A stretch of 64,000 nucleotides of DNA from Ahaetulla prasina (taxonomy: Eukaryota > Chordata > Lepidosauria > Squamata > Colubridae), in the NCBI RefSeq assembly GCF_028640845.1, contig NC_080540.1:131592420-131656419 (forward strand), written 5' to 3'. Shown in pieces: positions 36,513 through 54,372 of this stretch. The position numbers were made by a program, and so were the translations under genes. The notes beneath the pieces were generated by a model. It was given only the letters and a program-made list of their open reading frames with translations. It did no database searches and was not told the origin of the DNA. The number at the start of each line of letters is the position of its first letter. The first letter of the stretch is position 1.

Positions 36513-36665
36513 AAGAATAGAATAGAATTTTTTATTGGCCAAGTGTGATTGGACACACAAGGAATTATCTTGGTGCATATGCTCTCAGTGTACATAAAAG
36601 AAAAGATACCTTTATCAAGGTACAACACTTAAAACACTTAATGATAGTCATAGGGTATAAATAAG
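36513..36665 (-). repeat. Snake CR1-type LINE 3' end with AATAG tail
   Basis: AGAATAGAATAGAATTTTTT is followed by TTGGCCAAGTGTGATTGGAC and ACACAAGGAATTATCTTGGT. This 3' untranslated sequence with AATAG tail units is very abundant in snake genomes, where such tails seed microsatellites. It supports the squamate, probably snake, assignment. Confidence 0.72.
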
Positions 36666-37090
36666 CAATCAATTTTATGTGTTATATCTGGGTATTGTAT
36701 GTAAGTTTTAAAACTGTTTTCTAAAGAATGCTGTGGACACTGCCCTATCCAGATATTAGTTCATGGTTCTAGATCTTTATTTTGTTTACCATTAAAATAA
36801 CTGGATTTTTAAAAGTTAAAAGTAGTTGAAAAAAAATCAAAATGGAAATGAAAATATTATAAATTGCCTTTTGTAGCAGCCATAGAGAATACAGAATTAT
36901 ATAACTTATTAGATTGGTTATTATAACATACTTTTGTCTCATGACTCATATATAGGTACACATACCTTTGTATTTCATATATTTTAATTAAGCATACTGT
37001 AATACGAATAAAATAAAATGTTCAGTAAATGTCTTGAGTTAATTATAATACTTTTTCTACTCGGATTTTATTTCTCACTTGTTGTTTCAG

Positions 37091-44484
<7,394 letters not shown>

Positions 44485-44690
44485 GAAGCTGTGCTCAATT
44501 TGTCTCAAATTTAGAAAGATTGCTTTTTATTGTCCAAAATTGGAAATTGTGTCCTGAATCCATGGCACTAGTTCTTGCTGAAGAAGAAAATGAAGTATGA
44601 CCTCTGCCTTGTTATTGCCTTAGGTAGTTTTTGCTAAGGATATAAACATCTAGGATAGTTACAATAAACTGCCTCATTTTAGTGAGAAAA
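44485..44690 (+). terminator. NAT9: NAT9 3' untranslated region and polyadenylation signal
   Basis: A canonical AATAAA lies at 44663-44668, within ACAATAAACTGCC, about 180 bp after the stop codon. Cleavage is expected some 10-30 bases later; the exact site is inferred. Confidence 0.75.
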
Positions 44691-44959
44691 AAGAATTTTC
44701 AGCTGAAACTCAGCTTGAACTGAATTTGATCAACAGCTGCTGTCAAAATGATGTCCTGGACTTGTTTACTGTATAATTCAGTGCAAAAAGCAAGGTATGA
44801 CTGAGCTGCATTTTGAGGCAAAGAACTCAAGGATGATGTTACAAATAGGTTGAGAGTGCTCTCACTATACCATTTATGATTAATCATCTGTGAGGATTGG
44901 GAGTTGGAAGCATCATGTTGTGTGGTCTATATGAGTCCAAGCAGTGGTGGCAACTGAGA

Positions 44960-45940
44960 TAAGTGGGTCTGAACACTGCTTTGGAGTGTCCCAGGGTTCA
45001 ACCTTTTAGAGAAATGCCAGCCTTGACTGACAAAGGCTTCAGACAGAACAGATATGCAATCTGGGGAGTCCTCATGGACTCACAACTGCTGAAAGAGCAT
45101 GGTGGAAGCCAAAACCAAAGCAGCCTTTGCCTGGTTTCTGATGGCGTGTCAATTGCAGCCTTAAGTGGAACACTGAAGACAATCGCCTTTGACATCTCTT
45201 TCCCAGGCTACTGTTAGTCTGCTGACCCTGGGGCTGCCTTTGAAGACCACTATGCAGATCCAAAATGCAGAGACTTACAGTCTTATGTCATGACAGCATT
45301 GCTGTGGTATCTGTTCTATCATTGTGTTTCTGAGTGCAATTCAAGATGCCAACTGCTACCTTTACAATTTCATGTGGTCTGGTATCTTTCCCAGACTGAT
45401 TCTAACTGCCCAATTTGGATAACAGAGAGCCCCTGCGAAGGGGTTCCCTCAACTGTGAGATGTGATAGGAGAAAATCTGTCAACAGTTTTGTCTTTGGGA
45501 GCTCCCTTCTTAAGGAACAGCCTACCTCAAGGTTACTTCAGAAAATTTTTAAAAACTCAATGATTCCAGTAGTCCTTTTGAGAAATTTTTGTGGAGTTTC
45601 CAACACCAAAATTGATTTTATTGTTCTATTATTTATTATTTAACATTACTTTGCTAGTATATTTATGTAACAGCTAGAATCTTTCAGGATTAAGGCAGTA
45701 GATAAAGCTCATACTAATAAAGAAATGCAGCAATAAAGGGGGTTTGGGTGTTAATGGGATACCATGATATGCTTATTGTTTTGTTTAGATTGGTTGGTTC
45801 CTCATCAGTTACGTATATTGCTATGTATTATATTCTGTTCTGTTTTTGCATTGTTTTTATCTGCTGTAAGTCACAGCAAATCACTAATGTGAATCGGGCA
45901 ACCGTACAAATCCAAGAAATAAATATCTTTAAACCTTATA
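44960..45940 (+). repeat. Old L2/CR1-type LINE 3' remnant
   Basis: Plus-strand translation gives degraded blocks such as WGVLMDSQLL near 45063, LLPLQFHVVWYLSQT near 45355, and FVFGSSLLKEQPTSRLLQKI near 45490, in the order of an L2-type ORF2 C-terminus. A 3' end with CTGCTGTAAGTCACAGC and ATCCAAGAAATAAAT lies near 45860-45925. Divergence is high, so the call is tentative. Confidence 0.5.
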
Positions 45941-46775
45941 TAATGAGTTTATTATATTGCATGTCATGTGTCCTTAAAATTGATTCTATTGTAGTGATAG
46001 TTGAATTAAGAGAGAGAATAAATGGAACTTAGATTGAAAAACCACCTGCACTCATTCAAAATATGGCAAACAGATGTTTTGTGACAAGCTATGCTTGCTT
46101 ATGACAGAGAACCACAAGAAAATGGCTTATTAAAGGCCATGGGAAACAGTTTTAGATTAAGAATAAATATCTACTTATCATCAGATTTCTACATGTCCTT
46201 TATGTATAATTAGCAAATCAATCACTAGAGAGTAATAAAGTATAAGATATGTATGCATAGTTTGGCAGACTAAGTGAACAAGGGAAAACTTATTTTGGAA
46301 AAAAAAATTATTTCCACTGTAAAAGCAAAAAATCCCAAGTCTGCATTGACTTTAGTTTCTCCTTGAAGGCTGAGTTTAAAATAAAAAGAAAGGCAGTTTG
46401 TGTTTTGCAAATCCAGTTCCTTGCTTGTAGGTCATGCAACAACCTCTAGATTGCTGCAGTGTTATTTGTAAATCCCTGGAGCAGTCAGTATTCAAGTAGA
46501 GAATTCTTGCAGGATCCTCCAGATTCAAACACTAGCAACAAAACCACATTCTGGGGCCACGGAAATAAAATACTATTAGATAGTATTTTATATTGCTCTC
46601 GAGCAATATAAATCTTCATTAAAACAGTCATTTCCTTTCACTGAGGATAAAGCGCCTCTGTTAAGAATCCCTTTGGATCATCCTCAAGACTTCTGAGAAT
46701 TTTCCATTGCATCTTTGCACTTCGAACTGACCACCCAAGCTGTTCTACAACTAGACTGTCACATACTGTCTATAT
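45941..46775. other. Intergenic DNA with two adjacent perfect palindromes
   Basis: Mostly unremarkable AT-rich sequence. At 46566-46590 there is an 11-bp-arm palindrome (TAAAATACTAT, spacer TAG). Directly following, at 46589-46610, is a 10-bp-arm palindrome (TATATTGCTC/GAGCAATATA, spacer TC). Confidence 0.7.
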
Positions 46776-46779
46776 TCAG

Positions 46780-46880
46780 GTGCCTGGAAAGCAGTGATTG
46801 AAAAGGTCCAGGAAGCTCGCACCAATGCCCGGCTCAAACGTATCAAGTCATATGAATGCAGATTACGTAGGGTAGCATAA
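46780..46880 (+). CDS. Candidate orphan terminal exon (unassigned)
   Basis: After a plausible acceptor TCTATATTCAG at 46779 a frame reads AWKAVIEKVQEARTNARLKR and then IKSYECRLRRVA before TAA at 46878-46880. The base composition is more codon-like and GC-richer than the surroundings, and the peptide is amphipathic and charged. I do not recognise the family and see no partner exon nearby. It could be the last exon of an unseen transcript, a pseudogene piece, or chance, since the frame is only 32 codons long. No other gene is recognised between NAT9 and the right edge. Confidence 0.3.
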
Positions 46881-47067
46881 ACATACAAGTACAACTATAT
46901 GAATAGTTGCAAGTATAAGTCATAAGCTAAACCTGGTAACTTCAGCATGGGATGTCAGCATTCTACAGTATAAGTGGCTCGCCAAATGGCAAAATATCAA
47001 GATTTTAACATAGATGGACTGACAACTGCCACTTTATTCAGTTAAAACATTTGTGTAGTCACCCACT

Positions 47068-47295
47068 CAGTGGTGAAATCCATTTTTTTTTACTACCGGT
47101 TCTGTGGGCATGGCTTGGTGGGTGTGGGAGGGGAAGGATACTGCAAAATCATTCTCACCCCACTCTAGGGGAAGGATATTGCAAAATCTCCATCCAATCC
47201 CACCCCACTCTGGGGCCAGCCAGAGGTGGTATCTCCAAACTACTCAAAATTTCTGCTACCGGTTCTCCAGAACCTGCTGCTGGATTTCACTCCTG
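47068..47295. mobile_element. hAT-type MITE (CAGTGGTGAAAT family)
   Basis: Begins CAGTGGTGAAATCC and ends GGATTTCACTCCTG, an inverted pair. Inside are TACTACCGGTTCTGTGGGCA and TGCTACCGGTTCTCCAGAAC. Flanks CACCCACT and CATTCCCC agree only partly. It is related to the longer element at 16502. Confidence 0.7.
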
Positions 47296-47532
47296 CATTC
47301 CCCATTGTAACCAGAAAACTCAAGCTGAGTTTGGCCACCATAGTGGCTTTACTAGCTACTTTAAGATGCCTCTGATCTGGACCGTTGCAAATAGCACAGA
47401 AATCAGGGTCTGTTGACAATCTAAAGTGCAAATCTAGGCTGAGGAAGTTCTAGGCATGGGAGAAATTGGGATAAAAGTAGACAAAAGCGTTGTTTTTTCC
47501 AGCTGTCAAAATCAGGTGCTATTCTCTATTTA

Positions 47533-47698
47533 AACAAAGCAGTTAAAAGAGGAATGGTGATAGATGCAAGCATTTCGTATTGATTCGTCAGTACCAAACT
47601 TACAATAACATGGTTAAAAAAAGTGTTATAAGTTTGGTACTGATGAATCAATACGAAATGCTTGCATTTACCACCATTCATCTTTTAACTGCTTTGTT
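47533..47698. repeat. Long hairpin: 75-bp inverted repeat with short loop
   Basis: Left arm 47533-47609 and right arm 47625-47698 are reverse complements with about five differences, separated by about 15 bases. Shared core words include AACAAAGCAGTTAAAAGA and GCAAGCATTTCGTATTGATT. It resembles a foldback MITE, but no target duplication was found. Not coding. Confidence 0.85.
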
Positions 47699-47719
47699 CA
47701 AATTGTTAAAGGGGACTAA

Positions 47720-49080
47720 CTGCTATTTTCTATGGTGCATATGTAGGATTTCATGCATACAGAACACAGAGCTTTGCTTTTTCCCATGTTCTTTTATTCT
47801 TTCAAACCACCAAGACATCTTTAATAGCACAGGAGGTTCTAGCTCCCTTTGACTCGGCCCATTTGATCCACCTTTGGACTTTTTGTGTTGGAGTAGAGGC
47901 ACTGTCACCAGTGTTGTCAAGGGTTGCTGAAAAGGTATTTGAATAGACCAGCCAATATGGATTTGTTCTAATAGAGCAATTAGACTAATTGCAGAAGCAA
48001 AAGGACTAGAATAGATCATTAACCCTGTGACCATAAATGTCCATTCTTAATCAAGATAATGCAAAATGATGACATGGGCATTGTGACACCAGAGCAGTCC
48101 TTCATTTGTTGTCTTGCATGTGAAGGACAGAATTTGCGTTGGGACATCATCAAGCATGTTTCATCACCTGCCCTTGTTGGCCCTGCCCAGACACCTATGC
48201 GTGTGATTAGGTATTAACAAACCTCTGTAAAATAGCTCCTCTGTCTTACTTGTTGACGTTGCCTGTTTCCAAGAAGACCTTTCTCGTGGCTCACGGTTAC
48301 AGTAATTTCATGGAGCATCTCTTTAATGTTATCACGTATTAGTCAGCAACCTCATTTCCCATCGCCTCACTTTTCTATTAAGAAGGATAATCTCTGGCAG
48401 CAACAATACATAGTCAATCTCCAAAGATATGGAGATTCCACAGCACCATGATTCAATCATTCTTGTGCTGGGGGAGGCTTAAAAATCAAAGCAATTTAAA
48501 ACCATTATTATGAGCTTTAGGTCAAAGACGCTACAATAAAAATGCACACTTATAGTTATTAACAAAACAAAAAGGTTGTTGTAAAATACAATAAGAATAC
48601 ATAAGAATAAATTAATATAGTGACAGTAATGCAGACAACAGTGGCAATCACCAGAATTTATGCTAAATTTCAATCGTTGGTAGGGCAACCATTAATTGTT
48701 TATTTGTGTAATAACATAAAACCAGGCAAATTTGGAAAAGATCTGTCAGGGTGCTGTTCAAATAGAAGTGACCAATAAGCCTTGTGCTCTCTACCAGGGC
48801 AGCTTTTTAAAATAAGATAGAGGGATGATTTCTGAGATGCCCTATAAAGAGAATACTGATGGAGCAGATCTCAGGCTTAGGGACCTGCAGAACCATGATG
48901 AAGCTACAGAGGCTTCAATATCACAATGGCATTCAACAGGTCAGCCCAGAACTGCTGAACTGCTATGAGAATGAACCCAGCCATTTCTGACATCTTGCAC
49001 ACAGGTTTTTTTTTACTGCTTTAAAAAAAACAACCACGAATATCCTGCAAGATGCCAAAACACTACTTAAAGTCTAGTAA
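47720..49080. other. Intergenic, nothing recognised
   Basis: No gene or named repeat recognised. Open frames here are short and AT-driven. Confidence 0.5.
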
Positions 49081-49098
49081 AATGTAAACCTAGATACC

Positions 49099-49507
49099 AG
49101 CACGGGTAGGCTCCTGGGGGTTCGGCAGGGTTTGGGCGATCCTTTAACCAAGGATTGCTGGGGTTTGACAAACCCCCAAATGGCACCCCTGGCTGGCCCT
49201 GCCCACCCCACCCTGCCCCTCCCAGGAGTCTCCACGTGGCCTGTTCATCATTCCAGGTAAGTGCAGGGGGCACGCGGAGGGTCTGGGAGGGCAAAAAATG
49301 CGCCTTCTGGAAGTTCAGAAATAGGCCTGTTTCCGACCTCCAGAGGGCCTCCAGAGCCCATCTCCCGGAGGCTTGAGGAAAGCCTCTGGAGCCTGGGGAG
49401 GGTGAAAAACACCCCCTATCATGATGCAGGCAGCCAAGTAGGCCACACCCACCATGGCCACACCCACCCATCAACGGGGCAGCTAAAGGATCTGAAGCCC
49501 ACCCCTG
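49099..49507. mobile_element. GC-rich hAT-like nonautonomous element
   Basis: The left end AGCACGGGTAGGC and the right end GCCCACCCCTG are inverted. The word GATACC flanks it on both sides (49093-49098 and 49508-49513). The interior GGCCTGTTTCCGACCTCCAG and GAGCCTGGGGAGGGTGAAAA resembles the hAT element at 27868. The three overlapping open frames are GC-rich shadows. Confidence 0.6.
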
Positions 49508-49617
49508 GATACCAGGAGATAAACTGGGAAACTGTGAGTTCTAGTACCACTTTGGGCACAAACTCAACTGGGTGACCATGGGGAGGCAGAGCCAATTTTT
49601 GCCTAGCAATTACAGCA

Positions 49618-49880
49618 TCATGCTAAAAACCAGGAGATTTTTAATTCTATTATAGTTCTAGTCTCACCATGGTCACTCACTAGGTGACCTTGGGCCAATT
49701 CTTTCTCATCCCAGTTCACAGCCTTGAGTTCTTTATAAAAAAATAATAACAAGGATGGGATTTAAAATAAATAAAACAAATAAAACAAGCAAAGAAATTA
49801 ACCACTTCCAAAACTCTTTTCCAGGAAAACTGCAGGGACTTGTCCAGACATTTGCCAGGATTCAAAAACGGACTCCAAGA
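49618..49880 (+). repeat. tRNA-derived SINE-like repeat
   Basis: Contains CTAGGTGACCTTGGGCCAAT, ending with CTGCAGGGACTTGTCCAGAC and TTTGCCAGGATTCAAAAACG. Same family as 63459-63652 and the minus-strand copy at 22036. An (AATAAAAC)-like A-rich stretch sits in the middle. Confidence 0.62.
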
Positions 49881-50329
49881 CATCGAGGAACAAAGCAAAA
49901 CAAAAATTATATCCTTTTCTCCTCCCTTTTGTTTTTATTTGTTTTTAGACTTTCCCCCCCTTTCCATCTGCTTTTAGGAGAGAGGAAACAGCATTTTCCC
50001 TTAAACTCCCTCTCTCCATAATTTCATGCAGCTGCAGGCTAATTTTAGATGCTCTCAGCCTAATTATAAAAAGTGTTTTTAGAAGCAATCAATTTGAGTT
50101 CTTGGAAGGAGGGGGGAAACCGGAAAAAGGTCTCCAAAAGACAAAAAAATGGGTTATTTCAGAGAGAAAGAGAAATGTCAACAAGAGAAAAGGAGGGGAG
50201 AAAATGCTTGGCTCCCTGCTTTGTTTTGCCTCCCCCAGTACATGACCCTTCTCCTCAAGAGCCATCCCCAAGGAAATCATAGGAGGGGGGTGGAATGTTC
50301 ATCTGTTTTATGAGAATACTGATTATGAG

Positions 50330-50520
50330 TGTTAAGTTCTGGAAGTAACGAGGCTGGAGACCAGGGTAGTGACAACAGCTCTTTAATATAGGGTGAACCC
50401 AGCAACAGCCTGGGGGGAAAAACCTCTCCTTTTATACAGTTCTGCTGGAGGCTTCGTCCAATCAGCAACGTGCTGATTTCCCGCTCAAATATTTAAAGGT
50501 ACAAACATGAATACATAACA
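50330..50520 (-). repeat. 3' LTR of the Mag-like element
   Basis: TG...CA ends: on the minus strand it begins TGTTATGTATTCATG and ends AGAACTTAACA. It contains a TATA-like TGTATAAAAGG and a polyadenylation-like TATTAAAGAG. It differs from the other LTR by only a few bases, including one base in a run near CCTGGGGGG. Confidence 0.95.
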
Positions 50521-50534
50521 CTCCTCCCCTCCCA
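50521..50534 (-). other. Polypurine tract of the Mag-like element
   Basis: Directly next to the 3' LTR the minus strand reads TGGGAGGGGAGGAG, a purine run where plus-strand DNA synthesis would be primed. Confidence 0.85.
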
Positions 50535-50601
50535 GAAAACACTATGCCTCTATTTACATTTTATTTACATGTCCTTATTCGACGTAGTCACGCAAATAAC
50601 C

Positions 50602-52157
50602 TGGGCGTCTCCTAGTTCTTTCAGACCTGCGCGGTTCAGTTCTGGGTGGTGTTTTGAGCTGGTCGGAGGGGCTGTTTTCTCCTCCCAGCTCTTTCTCTAG
50701 GCCAACGGGCCCTGGATTATATGGAGACTCTTTTCTTGGCCATCCGCCTTGGATTACTTTTGTGATTTTCCCTGCCGATTCCCTCGGGAACCTGATGGCG
50801 TCGCTGGACCTCCGGGACCTCAGCTAAGTCTTGCGCCTCCGGGTTATGGTCAGCTGTGGGTTCAAATAAGGATTGGTCACTATCTGTCTCGTTTGGTTCG
50901 GGTTGCTCTGTTATTCGTTTCCTTATCTGATCTATGTGGCGCCTCCATACTCGGTTGTCTTGTAACTCGACCAAGTATGACTTTGGACCGGTCGCTTTTA
51001 TGATTTGCCCTGCGAGCCAACTTGGGCCGTCCCCATAGTTGCGGGCCCACACTCTGTCACCTATACCCATTCCTCTCGTTTTTTCTATTTCCCCCTGGTA
51101 ACCCTCTGGTGTGTAATGGGGATTCAAACGGTCAAGTGGGCACCGGAGCTTCCGACCCATCAAGAGTTCGGCTGGGCTTCTGCCTGTAGCAGTGCTTGGG
51201 GTTCTGTGCTGGATGGCCAGAAAGAAATCTACCTTTGTTTTGCCAGTCACCTGGCTTGAGCCTGGACAATGCCTCCTTAGCGCCCGGACGGAACGCTCTG
51301 CAAGGCCATTCGACGCAGGGTGGAAGGGCGCAGAGAGGGCATGTCGGATGCCCTCCTCTGCCAAGTATTCCTCAAACTGGGCTGCCGTGAATTGCGGGCC
51401 ATTGTCGGACACCAGAGTGTCAGGCAACCCGTGGGTTGCGAATAGGTGGCGAGGGCTGCGATTACTGCCTCGGCCGTAGTGGATTTCATAAGTATGATTT
51501 CTAACCATTTAGAGAATGCGTCGACAACCACTAGGAAGGTTTGGCCGTGGAAGGGCCAGCAAAATCAATGTGGATTCTTGACCAGGGCCCTTGGGGTTTT
51601 CCCATTCCTGACTGGGGCCGTTGGTGGTAGAGGTCTGGACTCTTGGCAAGCCTGGCATTTCCTACCCTCTCAGCAATTTCTGAATCCATGAGTGGCCACC
51701 ACACATAGCTTCTTGCTAGCCCCTTCATCCTTACGATCCCTGGGTGACCTCGTGGAGGAGGTCCAATACCTTTCCCTTAATTTATCCGGAATTACCACAC
51801 GATCACCCCATAACAGGCACCCCTTGAGCCGAGAGCTCATCACGCTTTTAACAAATTCCTTAAACCTTTCGCCCGGCGCAGTGGCCACCCTCTTGTACCC
51901 AACCGAGTACAGTCCTTATCACAATGTCCCGGTATGATGCCCGAGCCACCTCCTTAGATGTGACTGGGCCAGAGTCCAAAGAGTCAATCAGCAGGACAGG
52001 CGTCCCGGGTGGGGTCTTCGATCGCCTCTGGTAGTGGGCATCTGCTTAAAGCGTCCGCATGCCCCACTTCTTTTCCTGGTCGATGCTGCAGCTTGTACGA
52101 ATAAGCGGCTAAGAAAATAGTCCATCGAGTCAATCGTGGCGAAAGTGCCACAGGCGT
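50602..52157 (-). repeat. pol: Integrase segment, tandem copy A
   Basis: A second, adjacent copy of the same 1,556-bp segment. Its longest frame (51508-50717, 263 codons) covers the integrase core from the second aspartate (SDNGPQFT) through the glutamate (NGLAERS) and the C-terminal domain (GDRVWARN, GPKSYLVELQ) to a natural stop. The zinc finger and first aspartate are in other frames (51888-51531). Differences from copy B are mostly one-base gains and losses. Confidence 0.9.
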
Positions 52158-53713
52158 TGGGCGTCTCCTAGTTCTTTCAGACCTCGCGGTTCAGTTCTGG
52201 GTGGTGTTTTGAGCTGGTCGGAGGGGCTGTTTTCTCCTCCCAGCTCTTTCTCTAGGCCAACGGGCCCTGGATTATTGCAGACTCTTTTCTTGGCCATCCG
52301 GCCTTGGATTACTTTTTGTGATTTTCCTGCCGATTCCCTCGGGAACCTGATGGCGTCGCTGGACCTCCGGGACCTCAGCTAAGTCTTGCGCCTCCCGGGT
52401 TATGGTCAGCTGTGGGTTCAAATAAGGATTGGTCACTATCTGTCTCGTTTGGTTCGGTTTGCTCTGTTATTCGTTTCCTTATCTGATCTATGTGGCGCCT
52501 CCATACTCGGTTGTCTTGTAACTCGACCAAGTATGACTTTGGACCGGTCGCTTTTATGATTTGCCCTGCGAGCCAACTTGGGCCGTCCCCATAGTTCGGG
52601 CCCACACTCTGTCGCCTATACCCATTCCTCTCGTTTTTCTATTTCCCCTTGTAACCCTCTGGTGTGTAATGGGATTCAAACGGTCAAGTGGGCACCGGAG
52701 TTTCCGTCCCATCAAGAGTTCGGCTGGGCTTCTGCCTGTAGCAGTGCTTGGGGTTCTGTGCTGAATGGCCAGAAAGAAATCTATCTTTGTTTTGCCAGTC
52801 ACCTGGCTTGAGCCTGGACAATGCCTCCTTAGCGCTCCGGACGGAACGCTCTGCAAGGCCATTCGACGCAGGGTGGAAAGGCGCAGAGAGGGCATGTCGG
52901 ATGCCCTCCTCTGCCAGGTATTCTTCAAACTGGGCTGCCGTGAATTGCGGGCCATTGTCGGACACCAGAGTGTCAGGCAACCCGTGGGTTGCGAATAGGT
53001 GGCGCAGGGCTGCGATTACTGCCTCGGCCGTAGTGGATTTCATAAGTACGATTTCTAACCATTTAGAGAATGCGTCGACAACCACTAGGAAGGTTTGGCC
53101 GTGGAAGGGCCCAGCAAAATCAATGTGGATTCTTGACCAGGGGCCTTGGGGTTTTTCCCATTCCTGACTGGGGCCGTTGGTGGTAGAGGTCTGGACTCTT
53201 GGCAAGCCTGGCATTTCCCTACCCTCTCAGCAATTTCTGAATCCATGAGTGGCCACCACACATAGCTTCTTGCTAGCCCCTTCATCCTTACGATCCCTGG
53301 GTGACCCTCGTGGAGGAGGTCCAATACCTTTTCCCTTAATTTATCCGGAATCACCACACGATCACCCCATAACAGGCACCCCTTGAGCCGAGAGCTCATC
53401 ACGCTTTTAACAAATTCCTTAAACCTTTCGCCCGGCGCAGTGGCCACCCTCTTGTACCCAACCGAGTACAGTCCTTATCACAATGTCCCGGTATGATGCC
53501 GAGCCACCTCCTTAGATGTGACTGGGCCAGAGTCCAAAGAGTCAATCAGCAGGACAGGCGTCCCGGGTGGGGTCTTGATCGCCCTGGTAGTGGGCATCTG
53601 CTTAATGCGTCCGCATGCCCCACTTCTTTTCCTGGTCGATGCTGCAGCTTGTAAGAGTAAGCGGCTAAGAAAATAGTCCATCGGGTCAATCGTGGCGAAA
53701 GTGCCACAGGCGG
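52158..53713 (-). repeat. pol: Integrase segment, tandem copy B (RNase H end, integrase)
   Basis: This copy is contiguous with the upstream pol. On the minus strand it holds the RNase H end (RWTIFLAAYSYKLQHRPGKE near 53680), the HHCC zinc finger of integrase (HEGHPGIVRM ... CQACQ, 53340-53200), and the catalytic core with aspartates in HIDFAGP and SDNGPQFT and the glutamate in NGLAERS. The C-terminal part runs to 52375. Frame breaks occur near 53200, 52690 and elsewhere. It begins and ends with TGGGCG. Confidence 0.9.
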
Positions 53714-54372
53714 TGGGCGGGCGCCAGCCAGTATTCCTAACAGCGGTCTGTGGTCAGTCACAATTTCAAAATCCGCCCAAATACATATTCGTGGAATTTT
53801 TCACCCTGACACAATGGCTAGTGCTTCTTTATCTAACTGACTATAGTTCCTTTCTGGGAGGACATTGTTCTAGAGTAGAAGGCTATAGGGGCTTCTGTGC
53901 CGTTTGGAAGTCTGTGGCTGAGCACAGCCCCACCCCGTAAGGGAGGCATCGCAAACCAGCACTAGGGCAATGAGTTATGATATTGGATGAGCAGGCTATC
54001 ACTTGAGAGCAGGTTTTTACTGTTTCAAAAGCCCTATTTTCCGACTTTCCCCAAGACCAAACAGTATTTTTCCTAGAAGTTTGTGCAGCGGTTCAGCAAC
54101 GGTCGCTTTGTTTTTAAAAAGACCGCGTAAAATTCACTAATCCCAGGAATGCCTGCAGCTCTGCTTTGTTTTTGGGCGCTGGAGCCTTTCTGATTGCCTT
54201 GACCTTGCTCTCAGTGGGGTGAATTCCTTTCTTGTCTATGCGGTAGCCCAAGAATTCGGCGGATTCGACCCCTATCTGGCATTTGTTTTCTTTTACTTTT
54301 AGTCCGGCTGCCCGGGAAATGCCCAGAACCTTTCTTAATCGCTCCCCAGTTCCTCCATGTTTTCCGCTGATA
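53714..54372 (-). pseudogene. pol: Reverse transcriptase thumb and RNase H region, frame broken
   Basis: Between the catalytic motif and the duplicated block the minus strand still encodes pol sequence, in short pieces. A tract at about 54290-54130 corresponds to the thumb (for example the LGYRIDKKGIHP-type region seen in the antisense of TTGTCTATGCGGTAGCCC). The RNase H part starts near 53880. Several single-base frame changes occur. The TDHRPLLGIL block spans 53760-53730, at the border of the duplicated unit. Confidence 0.7.

Noticed and set aside
49067..49575. Frames of 73-135 codons
   Set aside because: They lie in a GC-rich hAT-like element, on both strands at once, so they are composition shadows.
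50749..53167. Plus-strand frames in the retrotransposon
   Set aside because: They are antisense shadows of integrase, which is clearly on the minus strand.
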